Shown piece after piece: positions 11,197-25,800 of a stretch of DNA of 64,000 nt (positions are counted from its first letter, which is position 1; every line of letters begins with the position of its first letter). Below the pieces are notes generated by a model that was not told the origin of the DNA, searched no databases, and saw only the letters and a program-made list of their open reading frames with translations. Made by a program: the position numbers and the translations under genes. Source of the DNA: Achatina immaculata (Eukaryota > Mollusca > Gastropoda > Stylommatophora > Achatinidae); NCBI GenBank assembly GCA_009760885.1, contig CM019716.1:10734438-10798437 (forward strand), given 5' to 3'.

Positions 11197-13012
11197 CTGT
11201 CACACTCACCAGCGACCACACAGACTTGTCTGTCACACTCACCAGCGACCACACAGACTTGTCTGTCACACTCACCAGCGACCACACAGACTTGTCTGTC
11301 ACACTCACCAGCGACCACACAGACTTGTCTGTCACACTCACACCAGCAACCACACAGATTTGCCTGTCACACACACACACCAGCGACCACACAGACTTGT
11401 CTGTCACACACACACACACCAGCGACCACACAGACTTGTCTGTCACACACACACACACCAGCGACCACACAGACTTGTCTGTCACACACACACACACCAG
11501 CGACAACACAGACTTGTCTGTCACACACACACACCAGCCACCACACAGACTTGCCTGTCACACTTATCAGCGACCACACAGACTTGTCTGTCACACTCAC
11601 ACCAGCGACCACACAGACTTGCCTGTCACACTCACACCAGCGACCATACAGACTTGTCTGTCACACTCACACCAGCGACCACACAGACTTGTCTGTCACA
11701 CACTCACCAGCGACCACACAGACTTGCCTGTCACACACTCACCAGCGACCACACAGGCTTGTCTGTCACACTCACACCAGCGACCACACAGACTTGTCTG
11801 TCACACTCACACCAGCGACCACACAGACTTGTCTGTCACACTCACACCAGCGACCACACAGACTTGTCTGTCACACTCACCAGCGACCACACAGACTTGC
11901 CTGTCACACACTCACCAGCGACCACACAGACTTGTCTGTCACACACACACCAGCGACCACACAGACTTGTCTGTCACACACACACCAGCCACCACACAGA
12001 CTTGTCTGTCATACACACACACCAGCCACCACACAGACTTGTCTGTCACACACACACCAGCGACCACACAGACTTGTCTGTCACACATACACCAGCGACC
12101 ACACAGACTTGTCTGTCACACACACACACCAGCGACCACACAGACTTGTCTGTCACACACACACACCAGCGACCACACAGACTTGTCTGTCACACACACA
12201 CACACCAGCGACCACACAGACTTGTCTGTCACACTCACCAGCCACCACACAGACTTGTCTGTCACACACACACCAGCCACCACACAGACTTGTCTGTCAC
12301 ACACACACACCAGCCACCACACAGACTTGTCTGTCACACACACCAGCCACCACACAGACTTGTCTGTCACACACACACCAGCGACCACACAGACTTGTCT
12401 GTCACACACACACCAGCGACCACACAGACTTGTCTGTCACACACACACACCAGCGACCACACAGACTTGTCTGTCACACACACACACACACCAGCGACAA
12501 CACAGACTTGTCTGTCACACACACACACACCAGCGACCACACAGACTTGTCTGTCACACACACACACCAGCGACCACACAGACTTGTCTGTCACACACAC
12601 CAGCGACCACACAGACTTGTCTGTCACACACACACCAGCGACCACACAGACTTGTCTGTCACACACACACCAGCGACCACACAGACTTGTCTGTCACACA
12701 CACACCAGCGACCACACAGACTTGTCTGTCACACACACCAGCGACCACACAGACTTGTCTGTCACACACACCAGCGACCACACAGACTTGTCTGTCACAC
12801 ACACCAGCGACCACACAGACTTGTCTGTCACACACACACCAGCGACCACACAGACTTGTCTGTCACACACACCAGCGATCACACAGACTTGCCTGTCACA
12901 CACACGCCAGCGATCACACATACTTGTCTGTCACACACACCAGCGACCACACAGACTTGTCTGTCACACTCACCAGAAACCACACAGGCTCGCCTGTCAC
13001 ACTTACAAGAAC
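11197..13012. repeat. 30-37-bp minisatellite with an internal variable (CA)n
   Basis: About 53 units containing CAGCGACCACACAGACTTGT and CTGTCACA(CA)nC. Unit length changes by 2-bp steps because of the CA tract. Long open frames occur in all three + frames and are not genes. Confidence 0.95.
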
Positions 13013-13495
13013 AACACAGACATTTTATATTTTATAGACAGAAAAACCTGGAATTGTTTATCGATCTATCTTTAAGTTTTATTTTTTGTCTCACAAGATA
13101 TTTGCAAAGCTTTATATTAGGCCACATCTGTTGCTGACGAGAAAGTTTTCAAGAGACTTGGATTTTGGCAGGCCATGCTTGAAGATCAGTGGTTTTCAAA
13201 CGGCCCCGGCATAGTAACCACAGTTGTAAGGCCACAATTTCGATGTCAAAATATTTTCTTTTCAAATTACACCTCACAGTAAACTACCATAAATTTTGGG
13301 TTTAGAAAGAACACAGATGTAACATAAATGTACATTCTTAATTAAGTGCGTCAAAGTATGTCAAAGATTTAGAACCACCTCTATTGTGAGTTCCAAACTT
13401 CTGTGACGTCATGTTCTGGCGCGCTTCAAGCCAGTCTATTTCTTCCTCTTGTCTTTTCTAATCGATTTTCCTAAACAGTTTTTTTTTAACCGATG
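13013..13495. other. No recognisable feature upstream of the first coding exon
   Basis: Single-copy-looking sequence. A 5' untranslated exon or promoter of the CRAL-TRIO gene could lie here or further left, but no specific signal can be supported. Confidence 0.4.
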
Positions 13496-13762
13496 CTGTA
13501 TTTCTGTGCTGATTTCTATACTTCCAGCTTAAACAAATAATCCTGATTTCTATACTCCCAGGTTAAATAAATAATCCTGATTTTTATTACTTCCAGTTTG
13601 AGGAGACAATCCTGATTTCTATGCTAGCTTAAACAAATAATCCTGCTTTCTTTACTTACAGCTTGAGGAGACAATCCTGATTTCTATACTTCCAGCTTAA
13701 ACAAATAATCCTGATTTCTATACTTGCAGCTTGAGGAGATAATCCTGATTTCTAACATACAG
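13496..13762 (+). repeat. Tandem repeat of splice-acceptor-like units next to coding exon 1
   Basis: About eight units contain AATCCTGATTTCTATACTTC followed by CAG or an A/T-rich spacer (CTTAAACAAAT or CTTGAGGAGA). The last unit reads TCCTGATTTCTAACATACAG directly before CCATGACTGAC, so the true exon acceptor is the terminal unit of the array. Upstream copies keep the pyrimidine-rich stretch plus AG. Confidence 0.85.
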
Positions 13763-13764
13763 CC

Positions 13765-13862
13765 ATGACTGACACAGGCAAGTTGATTTCCATTCTAAAA
13801 GAGCGGATGTCGATGGTATCACCACTTCTGGACGAACCAGAGTTCACAGTTTCTGAAGAAAC
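13765..13862 (+). CDS. CRAL-TRIO gene, coding exon 1
   Basis: Encodes MTDTGKLISILKERMSMVSP and on to VSEE, then AC of a split Thr codon. Donor is GTAAGT. The exon starts at 13763, after CATACAG. Confidence 0.75.
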
Positions 13863-16800
13863 GTAAGTACTTCACGCGGGCGTGTAGTAAATGTTTGCCT
13901 GTAATATATAATTAGCAGACAGAACTGCAGACTCAATATAATGCAACAGTATAACAACTTGCAACAGCATAAGGGAACTTTATATGACAGCCTCACTTCA
14001 AAACCAACTTTTTTTTTTCTTCATGTAGAAAACGCGAAATAATAACAGAAGCCTGCAATAAATTAATTTGTGCCACAAAAGATGTTTGACTGAAAGATGG
14101 TTTCATTCTGAGATAGCCTGACCTTTAACCTGACTTGTAAGTTCAAATACCCAGCCGGGGGGGGGGGGGGGGAAAGACTGACATAATTAGTTTTTCCATT
14201 CCTTTTTGTGTTGTGGACAGTAATACTGTGTCATCAGCATATCTAATCTCTGGTATTTCATAACCTCCAATTGTTATGGCATCGTAATATTCTTTGTCTA
14301 CATCTTCTCTAACAGTCCTCATTATATTTTGAGTATACAAGTTAAATAAGTAGGGTGACAATATGCACCCCTGACGGACCCCTTGTTTTATGTCAAACCA
14401 ACTTGTTGTTTCACCATTTATTCTTACTGCTGCTTGTTGGTCTAGATACAGCAGTTTGTTAATTGTATCAAATGTGTTGGAAATCCTATTTTTTCCCATT
14501 ATTTCCCAAAGTTTCTGGTGTTGTACACAAACAAATGCCTTTGAATAGTCTATAAAAGATAAATATAGATTCACATTAAACTCCCTGCATTTCTCTATTA
14601 TTAATCTTATATTGATTATATGATCTCTTGATCCTCTTTCTTGGCTGAAACCAGCTTGGACCATATTGACGTCTTCTATTTTCTTACAAAGTCTACCCAT
14701 TATGATTTTTAACAGAATTTTACTGGCATGACTAATCAGGGCAACACTTCTGTAGCTTGTGCATAATTTCAGGTTACCCTTTTTTGGCAGTGGTATGAAT
14801 ACAGTTCTTTTCCATTCTTTTGGCCAAATACCTGAATGCCATATCTTTTTACATAGTGCATGATAGATTGTTGTACATTCCTTTCCTCCTGCTTTAATAA
14901 ATTCAGCTGTTATCTCATCATATCCTGGTGATTTACCATTTTTCAGATTCTTTATTTGGCCATAAAACTTCTTCTATTGTCGGTTCGGGTTCTTTCTCCT
15001 CCAATAATAATTGGCACCTGGTAAAGTTTTTGCTGATGTTATTCTTGATCTCCACCTTCTTTGCACTAAAATGTAATCTATTTGATTCTTGGTTTTCCAG
15101 TCAGGTGATGTCCATGTGTAAAGTCTTCTTGGACGTTGTTTAAAAAGTGTGTTAGCGATCATTAGCCCATTTTCCATGCAAAACTCCATTAGATTGTTAC
15201 CTGCCTCATTTCTGTGTCCTACGCTAAATTTCCCCACAACATATCCTTCGTCTTCTGCTCTTTCTGTACCAATCTTTGCATTAAAATCTTCTATTACTAA
15301 TACAGTATCATTTTTCCGTACCTGGTCTATCGTCATTTGAAGTTGTTATAAAAATATTCTACTTCCTCTTCTTCTGCTGCTGATGTAGGTGCATATATCT
15401 GGATGATTGTTACATTTTTTGGAGTGCCCTTAAGTCTGATAGTGAGGATTCTGTCACTTACTGGATTGTAACCTAGTAATGATGATGATTTTTCAAAGTG
15501 AAAAGCCACTCCATTCTTTCCTCCTAATTCTCCACCAGAGTATATAAAGATATTATCATTCTCGCTCTTAAAGTGTCCTGATCCTTTCCATCGATGTTCA
15601 CAGATTCCCAAAATGTGTATCTCCGTTCTTTTCATCTCGTCACTTATTACTTGATATTTTCCCTCATACATACTTCTTACATTCCATGTTCCTACTCTTA
15701 TTTTTCTTTTCAGTTTCATTCTGGGGTTTTCCTTAGTAACACCGTCAGGATTTTGTCCGTCATCACAATTACTAGTACTGACCTCTGTCACACACTCTTC
15801 CCCAGTGTTAAAATTAGATCTATCTGACCTGGGGGACTCACCACCAGATCTTTTTTCTATCTGACCTTCCATGTTGCTGTTTGAGTTTCTTGGTATATTT
15901 CCAGAAAGTAGTTTACCATTGCTTTCCTTCCGGGCAATGACTGTACTAGTCAGTGATTGTAGCCATTGTCCCTACATTGAGATCATCTGCCTACCATCAT
16001 AGAATGGTGACCATAACCAACATTATCTGTCGGCTGCTCTCCCATTCCATCCACCATCTGCTCCCATGGCTTCACGTCACCCTGATGGGGGGGGGGGGGG
16101 GCTATACGGGTACTCTACCTTGCCCATGGGTGTCCCGTAGACTGACGGAGGTAAGGAGGCCTCTTACTTCTCCTCTGATAGAGGATACCCCTACCCCGCT
16201 AACCTAAGTGATGAACTGTGAAATGAAATAAGCAGAAAAATAGAATGGCTAAAGAAGATCATTGTCTGAAAAAAAAAGTAACGCACCAAGTGAAGCTGAT
16301 AGCTACTAAATGTCATGTGTGGTCTACACCACGGTTATTTTAACAGCGTCGGGGTTCTACACCACGGTTATTGTAACAGCGTCGGGGTTCTACACCACGG
16401 TTATTTTAACAGCGTCGGGGGGGGTGTACACCACGGTTATTTTAACAGCGTCGGGGTTCTACACCACGGTATTTTAACAGCGTCGGGGTTCTACACCACG
16501 GTTATTGTAACAGCGTCGGGGTTCTACACCACGGTTATTTTAACAGCGTCGGGGGGGTCTACACCACGGTTATTTTAACAGCGTCGGGGTTCTACACCAC
16601 GGTATTTTAACAGCGTCGGGGGGGTCTACACCACGGTTATTTTAACAGCGTCGGGGGGGGTGTACACCACGGTTATTGTAACAGCGTCGGGGTTCTACAC
16701 CACGGTTATTTTAACAGCGTCGGGGGGGTCTACACCACGGTTATTGTAACAGCGTCGGGGTTCTACACCACGGTTATTGTAACAGCGTCGGGGGGGTCTA

Positions 16801-19800
16801 CACCACGGTTATTTTAACAGCGTCGGGGTTCTACACCACGGTTATTGTAACAGCGTCGGGGGGGTCTACACCACGGCTATTTTAACAGCGTCGGGGTTCT
16901 ACACCACGGTTATTTTAACAGCGTCGGGGTTCTACACCACGGTTATTGTAACAGCGTCGGGGGGGTCTACACCACGGCTATTTTAACAGCGTCGGGGTTC
17001 TACACCACGGTTATTTTAACAGCGTCGGGGTTCTACACCACGGTTATTTTAACAGCGTCGGGGTTCTACACCACGGTTATTTTAACAGCGTCGGGGTTCT
17101 ACACCACGGTTATTTTAACAGCGTCGGGGTTCTACACCACGGTTATTGTAACAGCGTCGGGGTTCTACACCACGGTTATTGTAACAGCGTCGGGGTTCTA
17201 CACCACGGTTATTTTAACAGCGTCGGGGTTCTACACCACGGTTATTTTAACAGCATCGGGGGGGGGGTCTACACCACGGCTATTTTAACAGCGTCGGGGT
17301 TCTACACCACGGTTATTGTAACAGCGTCGGGGGGGGTGTACACCACGGTTATTTTAACAGCGTCGGGGTTCTACACCACGGTTATTTTAACAGCGTCGGG
17401 GGGGTCTACACCACGGTATTTTAACAGCGTCGGGGTTCTACACCACGGTTATTTTAACAGCGTCGGGGGGGTCTACACCACGGTTATTGTAACAGCGTCG
17501 GGGTTCTACACCACGGTTATTGTAACAGCGTCGGGGTTCTACACCACGGTTATTTTAACAGCGTCGGGGTTCTACACCACGGTTATTTTAACAGCGTCGG
17601 GGTTCTACACCACGGTTATTTTAACAGCGTCGGGGTTCTACACCACGGTTATTTTAACAGCGTCGGGGTTCTACACCACGGTTATTTTAACAGCGTCGGG
17701 GTTCTACACCACGGTTATTTTAACAGCGTCGGGGTTCTACACCACGGTTATTGTAACAGCGTCGGGGTTCTACACCACGGTTATTTTAACAGCGTCGGGG
17801 TTCTACACCACGGTTATTGTAACAGCGTCGGGGTTCTACACCACGGTTATTTTAACAGCGTCGGGGTTCTACACCACGGTTATTTTAACAGCGTCGGGGG
17901 GGGTGTACACCACGGTTATTTTAACAGCGTCGGGGTTCTACACCACGGTTATTTTAACAGCGTCGGGGGGGGTGTACACCACGGTTATTGTAACAGCGTC
18001 GGGGTTCTACACCACGGTTATTTTAACAGCGTCGGGGTTCTACACCACGGTTATTTTAACAGCGTCGGGGTTCTACACCACGGTTATTTTAACAGCATGG
18101 GGGGGGGGGGGTCTACACCACGGTTATTGTAACAGCGTCGGGGGGGGTGTACACCACGGTTATTTTAACAGCGTCGGGGGGGTCTACACCACGGCTATTT
18201 TAACAGCGTCGGGGTTCTACACCACGGTTATTTTAACAGCGTCGGGGTTCTACACCACGGTTATTGTAACAGCGTCGGGGTTCTACACCACGGTTATTTT
18301 AACAGCGTCGGGGTTCTACACCACGGTTATTTTAACAGCGTCGGGGTTCTACACCACGGTTATTTTAACAGCGTCCGGGGGGGGGGGGTCTACACCACGG
18401 TTATTTTAACAGCGTCGGGGTTCTACACCACGGTTATTGTAACAGCGTCGGGGTTCTACACCACGGTTATTTTAACAGCATGGGGGGGGGGGGGCTATAC
18501 GGGTACTCTACCTTGCCCATGGGTGTCCCGTAGACTGACGGAGGTAAGGAGGCCTCTTACTTCTCCTCTGATAGAGGATACCCCTACCCCGCTAACCTAA
18601 GTGATGAACTGTGAAATGAAATAAGCAGAAAAATAGAATGGCTAAAGAAGATCATTGTCTGAAAAAAAAAGTAACGCACCAAGTGAAGCTGATAGCTACT
18701 AAATGTCATGTGTGGTCTACACCACGGTTATTTTAACAGCGTCGGGGTTCTACACCACGGTATTTTAACAGCGTCGGGGTTCTACACCACGGTTATTTTA
18801 ACAGCGTCGGGGTTCTACACCACGGTTATTTTAACAGCGTCGGGGTTCTACACCACGGTATTTTAACAGCGTCGGGGTTCTACACCACGGTTATTTTAAC
18901 AGCATCGGGGGGGGGGGGTGTACACCACGGTTATTTTAACAGCGTCGGGGTTCTACACCACGGTTATTTTAACAGCGTCGGGGTTCTACACCACGGTATT
19001 TTAACAGCGTCGGGGTTCTACACCACGGTTATTTTAACAGCGTCGGGGTTCTACACCACGGTTATTTTAACAGCGTCGGGGTTCTACACCACGGTTATTT
19101 TAACAGCGTCGGGGTTCTACACCACGGTTATTGTAACAGCGTCGGGGTTCTACACCACGGTTATTGTAACAGCGTCGGGGTTCTACACCACGGTTATTGT
19201 AACAGCGTCGGGGGGGGTGTACACCACGGTTATTTTAACAGCGTCGGGGTTCTACACCACGGTTATTTTAACAGCGTCGGGGTTCTACACCACGGTTATT
19301 TTAACAGCGTCGGGGGGGTCTACACCACGGTATTTTAACAGCGTCGGGGTTCTACACCACGGTTATTTTAACAGCGTCGGGGTTCTACACCACGGTTATT
19401 TTAACAGCGTCGGGGTTCTACACCACGGTTATTTTAACAGCGTCCGGGGGGGGGGGGTGTACACCACGGTTATTGTAACAGCGTCGGGGTTCTACACCAC
19501 GGTTATTGTAACAGCGTCGGGGTTCTACACCACGGTTATTTTAACAGCATCGGGGGGGGGGGGTGTACACCACGGTTATTTTAACAGCGTCGGGGTTCTA
19601 CACCACGGTTATTTTAACAGCGTCGGGGGGGTCTACACCACGGTTATTTTAACAGCATCGGGGGGGGGGTCTACACCACGGCTATTTTAACAGCGTCGGG
19701 GTTCTACACCACGGTTATTTTAACAGCGTCGGGGTTCTACACCACGGTTATTTTAACAGCATCGGGGGGGGGGGGTCTACACCACGGTTATTTTAACAGC

Positions 19801-22800
19801 GTCGGGGGGGGGGGGTGTACACCACGGTTATTTTAACAGCGTCGGGGGGGGGGGGTCTACACCACGGTTATTTTAACAGCGTCGGGGGGGGTGTACACCA
19901 CGGTTATTTTAACAGCGTCGGGGGGGGGGGGGGTCTACACCACGGCTATTTTAACAGCGTCGGGGTTCTACACCACGGTTATTGTAACAGCGTCGGGGTT
20001 CTACACCACGGTTATTTTAACAGCATCGGGGGGGGGGTCTACACCACGGTTATTTTAACAGCGTCGGGGGGGTCTACACCACGGTTATTTTAACAGCGTC
20101 GGGGGGGTCTACACCACGGTTATTTTAACAGCGTCGGGGGGGTCTACACCACGGTTATTTTAACAGCGTCGGGGGGGTCTACACCACGGTTATTTTAACA
20201 GCGTCGGGGTTCTACACCACGGTTATTTTAACAGCGTCGGGGTTCTACACCACGGTTATTGTAACAGCGTCGGGGTTCTACACCACGGTTATTTTAACAG
20301 CGTCGGGGGGGGGGGGGGTCTACACCACGGTTATTTTAACAGCGTCGGGGTTCTACACCACGGTTATTTTAACAGCGTCGGGGTTCTACACCACGGTTAT
20401 TTTAACAGCGTCGGGGTTCTACACCACGGTTATTTTAACAGCATCGGGGGGGGGGGGTCTACACCACGGCTATTTTAACAGCGTCGGGGGTCCCTGTACA
20501 AAGTAATGCGCTGCCCCCCCCCCCAACCATTCCTTTCTAATCTAATGGTAGGAATTCATAGATTTCCATGGGCTATCGTCCCGGGGAAGACGGGACTGGT
20601 CTACACTGCTCTGTGGTGTAGAAGCTTCGACGTTGAATAAGAAAACGAGGAAAGGAAAAGAGAGCCCCTTAATGTGGATAGACAGAAGAATGCAGCGTCA
20701 TTTCGTTGACAAACAAGAAGATAAATCAGAGACTTGAAACTAAAAGCACTACCTTGAAAGTCGGGTCTTCCTGTCACTCGATTTCTCTGTCTATCTCGCT
20801 GCCTCTGTGTTCGCGCGCTTGCCTGTCTCTCTGTCTGTGTAGCTTGTCTGTCTGTGTAGCTTGTCTGTATGTGTAGCTTGTTTGTCTGTGTAGCTTGTCT
20901 GTCTGTGCAGCTTGTCTGTCTGTGTAGCTTGTCTGTCTGTGTAGCTTGTCTGTCTGTGTAGCTTGTCTGTAAGTGTAGGCATATGCTTGAATGTTTCAGA
21001 ATCGCTCGTTTTCTCAAAGCCAATGATTGGAAGATGAAAGACGCAGAGAAGGCCTTGCTAAACACGGTGGAGTACCGGCGTCAGACTCGACCACTGACGC
21101 TGGACTGTCACTGGTGTCACGATAGACCTGGCTATCATTCCATGGTAAGAGTGGATAAAGAGTCATTCTATGATAAGAGTGGATACTGAGAGAGTCATTC
21201 TATGATAAGAGTGGATACTGAGAGAGTCATTCTATGATAAGAGTGGATACTGAGAGAGTCATTCTATGATACTGAGAGAGGCGTTCTATGATAAGAGTGG
21301 ATACTGAGAGAGGCGTTCTATGATAAGAGTGGATACTGAGAAAGACGTTCTATGATAAGAGTGGATACTGAGAGAGGCGTTCTATGATAAGAGTGGATAC
21401 TGAGAGAGGCGTTCTATGATAAGAGTGGATACTGAGAGAGGCGTTCTATGATAAGAGTGGATACTGAGAGAGGCGTTCTATGATCAGGCAAGGTGGGAAG
21501 AATTCACTCAGTTCACGGTAAACGTGAAGTAAACGGACAGACAGACAGAAGAGACATACAGATAGATTGGTGAATGGATGAAAGAATGGCTGAATATATG
21601 TGAAGCGTATATCATAATTATATTTCAAATAAAAAATCAGTTATTCATAGCTCGGCATATAACAAAATGTTATATGTTGATTAACAGTTACATTTTGACT
21701 GGCATTGTTATATGTTGACTAACATACGAGGTGTGTTACACAGAAAGAAAAAGCAAACTTTACAACGCGCTGACCGGCTACTGAGAGCACCTAGAAGCAG
21801 GTCTTGATAACAAACTACCATATCCTCCATTTCGCTATGAGCATTAGTCGCCGAACTGCATCCACTGAACTCAGCACGTGCACAAGCTGTTAGTCGGATT
21901 AGTGAAAAAGTGACAGTGGAGGAATTTGAAGAGAAATTTTCCGACAAAAATGTTACAGAGAGAAGGCAGTTGCTTAATCAAGCATGCATTGTACAAACCA
22001 AACACAGTGCAATAAGTGATTTAAGTGATTCAAGCATTTTAAAGAGAGCAGAATGTCGGTAGGCGAAGATCCCAGGCCTGGACAACCTTCCACATCAACA
22101 GATGACGGCCATGTTGAGAGAGTGCGTCCTGTGATTCCAGGAAATCGCCATTTAACTGTCCTAGAAGTTGCTGACCAAGTTGAGATCACCATAGGATCTT
22201 GCCGTCAAAGTTTTACTGAAAACTTCTGTGCAAAATTCACGCCGCATTTGAAGGCTGACGATCAGAAAGAGAACCACACTGAAATCAAGCAGGAACTGCT
22301 TGCCAGAGAACCACATTGAAATCAGGCAGGAACTGCTTGCCAGAGAACCACATTGAAATCAGGCAGGAACTGCTTGCCAGAGAACCACATTGAAATCAGG
22401 CAGGAACTGCTTGCCAGAGAACCACATTGAAATCAGGCAGGAACTGCTTGCCAGAGAACCACATTGAAATCAGGCAGGAACTGCTTGCCAGTGCAAATGG
22501 TCATGGACACTTTCTTAAGAATATAATAACAGCAGATAAGACATGGGTTTATGGCTATGATGTTGAACCACGATGCTATCTTTGTACTGGTTGGGGAAAG
22601 GCTCTCTTTAATCAGAAAAAGTGTGGTCAAAGATTAGGGTGTTGTTGGTTGTTTTTTTTTTAAACAAAGGTATTGTCTACTATGAATTTGTAGCATGTTG
22701 TCAGATGGTAAACTGATGTACCAGGAAGTTTTAGCATGTTTGAGGGATGCTGTGAGCAGGAAGAGGCTCGAATTGTGGGAAAACCAGACTTGGATTCTGC

Positions 22801-25800
22801 ACCGTGACAGTGCTCTGGGTCACATGCCACTCCTCATTTGCAGTTACCTGGCATAACATCAAACATCCATTGTGCCCCATCCACCCTATTCTCCGGATTT
22901 GGCTGCAGCAGACTTCTTCCTGTGTCCCAAACTTAAAACCACGTTGAAAGGACGTCCCTTCCAAACCACAGTGCAGATTCAAGAAAGTGTGATGAAAGAA
23001 CTGCGCGCCATCATAGAAAGTGCATTTCAGGAATCATTACAACAATGGAAGAAACGATGGGAACAGTCAGTAGCTGGAATTACTTTGAACGGGACAGTGC
23101 TTACAATGTTTTAAAATGAGAACTTAAGTCTTTATAGCAAATGTTCGCTCTTTTTCTTATGTTGAACACATCGTGTATTAGCAGAGATCTATCATCAAAC
23201 ACAGATGTATAGTCCTGACACACAAAACTTGTGTGTTGTGACATCAATTCGCACTTTTGTGTTGCACTTTTTAATTGTCTACGTCTTGGTTTTCACTGAA
23301 ATTGTTGAAACCAGTGGTTCCCAACCTTTCTTCAGGTCACGACCCCTGAGGCCAGGGGTAATTCACCCCCTCTCCACTCCACGCGGTCACCAATTAAATG
23401 TAAAATATCCACACATTTCTATTATTTGTCATGCATGCTGTATCCTTGCTAACAGCACCCTTGTATGGCTCTCCTTGTACCCAGTTTGGGAGCTGCTGGT
23501 TTATACTAGTACCATCAGTGATTTTATGACTAGTACCGTCAATGATTTTATGACTAGTACCGTCAATGATTTGATATTCTAGACACATAAGCAGGTTTTG
23601 AGCGTTTTTTTTTTTTTTACCACGAATATTCAACAGAGACAAGTAGGTCACGACGAGTCTGGTCGACCTGTGATCTACGCTAATTTTGGTCAGGCGTCTA
23701 TGCGGAAGAACAATGCTGACGATATTGTGGCTCACGTGACCTACCTAATTGAGAACGCTAAGGTTACCATGGAGAATGGAGTAGCGACCTGGGTTTTTGT
23801 GATTGACTGTTCTTGTAAGTTGCCAGTTTGTTCAGTGTCTTTGTAAGCTGTCAGAGTGTTGAGATGCACCATGACAATGTTGTTAGTCATATTATTGTAA
23901 TGAAGCAAATGAAAGTTTACAGCAAAATATTTCTTCATTTCCTTGTTTCGTTGTACTTCAGCTGCCATCTCATTTGTGCTGGCCATTTTAAAAAAAAATG
24001 TTCTCCCACAACCATATTCAGTATGTTATATGTTCTCTGTCTCGTTTTACTGCACAAGTCTGACATAATAATGTTAATAACAATTTTAAAATTCCAGTTT
24101 CCATGCTATTACGGCATATTGTCGAAAACAGTGTTAGGCCCGTATTTTCCATGACCTTCGGCACATGAGAGTGTGATGTGGTCAGTATCACGCCTGGCCA
24201 CTTTACCTTCCCAGAATTCTCTGGTACCAATTTTTAGAGGCTGGGTCAACCCTGGGGCCTTTTTAGTGTGTACCAGAAAAAAATCCACTGTTGGAACTGA
24301 ACCTGGTATCACAGGATTAGTAAACAGAGCGCCTTACCACTCAGCTAACTAAGCCGCCTGATAATAACATTATTAATAATAAATAATCATAATATAAAAG
24401 TAAGAGAGGTTAAGAATGTGATGAAAATGTAAATAAATATATTTAGCAAGATTCAGCCATGAAATTTGGAAACATGGGGAAAGATTCTCTTCACTGGATC
24501 TGAGAAAATCACATAGGCTAACACAGATTAGTACCAGCACAGGCTAACACAGATTAGTACCAGCACAGGCTAACACAGATTAGTACCAGCACAGGCTAAC
24601 ACAGATTAGTACCAGCACAGGCTAACACAGATTAGTACCAGCACAGGCTAACACAGATTAGTACCAGCACACGCTAAGCTGTAATACAGGTAGGAAAGCC
24701 ATACAGGCTACGTAGATTACGAAAGTAAAGCCATACAGGCTACGTAGATTACGAAAGTAAAGCCATACAGGCTACGTAGATTACGAAAGTAAAGCCATAC
24801 AGGCTACGTAGATTACGAAAGTAAAGCCATACAGGCTACGTAGATTACGAAAGTAAAGCCATACAGGCTACGTAGATTACGAAAGAAAAACCATACAGGC
24901 TACGTAGAGTACGAAAGAAAAGCCATACAGGGTGCGGTATTTTACAGGTAATCAGCAAAAAACTCATAGATGAGTTTTCTTTCCAGGGATGACACTGCAT
25001 GCCTGCAACCCAAGGCTTGGCTTCGGGGTGGCCAACATTCTGGCTAGCCACTACCCGGAGAGACTGGGCTTGGTTATCTGTGTCAATCACAGCTCTCTCT
25101 TTCACGGAGTCTGGAAAGCACTCAAGAAGCTACTCTCGCCTGGGACAGTTGCCAAGGTAACGTAAGAAGCGAAATAATATTAGCTTCAGAAGAAAACAAA
25201 AGCGTCCCTTTATTTACTACAGATTTTAATTAAATATAGATAACCTTTGTCATCATTTTAAAAATGGCGTCTATACTTCTCTTATTGTATATCAGTTTAG
25301 TAGCCTACTGTATTACTTTTGCATTCATAATACCTTTATGCTTCGTATTTTTTTTTCATACTTGGCTAAAATAATACGTTTGTTATTAATCTAAATATGA
25401 CCTTCGCGCTTCATTTGAAAACAACCTTTGATCTTAGTTGAACTATGACCTTTCAAGTCATTTTTTTTTCGTGGAAATAACCGACGAAATTAGTAACATT
25501 CCTTTCGTGCTGTCAGCTCCTGGTCTAATTAGGAAGTAGATCAGTGGAGTCAGTAAAGAGTCTCTCTTACAAGAATTTAGAGCATAACTAGAAAGTAAGT
25601 CAGTGGAATCAGTAAAGAGTCTCTCTTACAAGAGTTTAGTGCATAACTAGGAAGTAGGTCAGTGGAGTCAATAAAGAGTCTCTCTTACAAGAGTTTAGAG
25701 TATAACTAGGAAGTAGGTCAGTGGAGTAAGTAAAGAGTCTCTCTTACAAGAGTTTAGAGCATAACTAGGAAGTAAGTCAGTGGAGTCAGCAAAGAGTCTC

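Noticed and set aside
14143..15872. Host endonuclease gene of the craniofacial-development-protein-2 type
   Set aside because: The endonuclease domain is directly followed by reverse transcriptase with YADD in the same orientation, so it is a LINE, and it carries frameshifts.
21727..23175. Intact mariner transposase
   Set aside because: Stops, frameshifts and a 35-bp tandem expansion interrupt the frame, and the second catalytic motif is altered.
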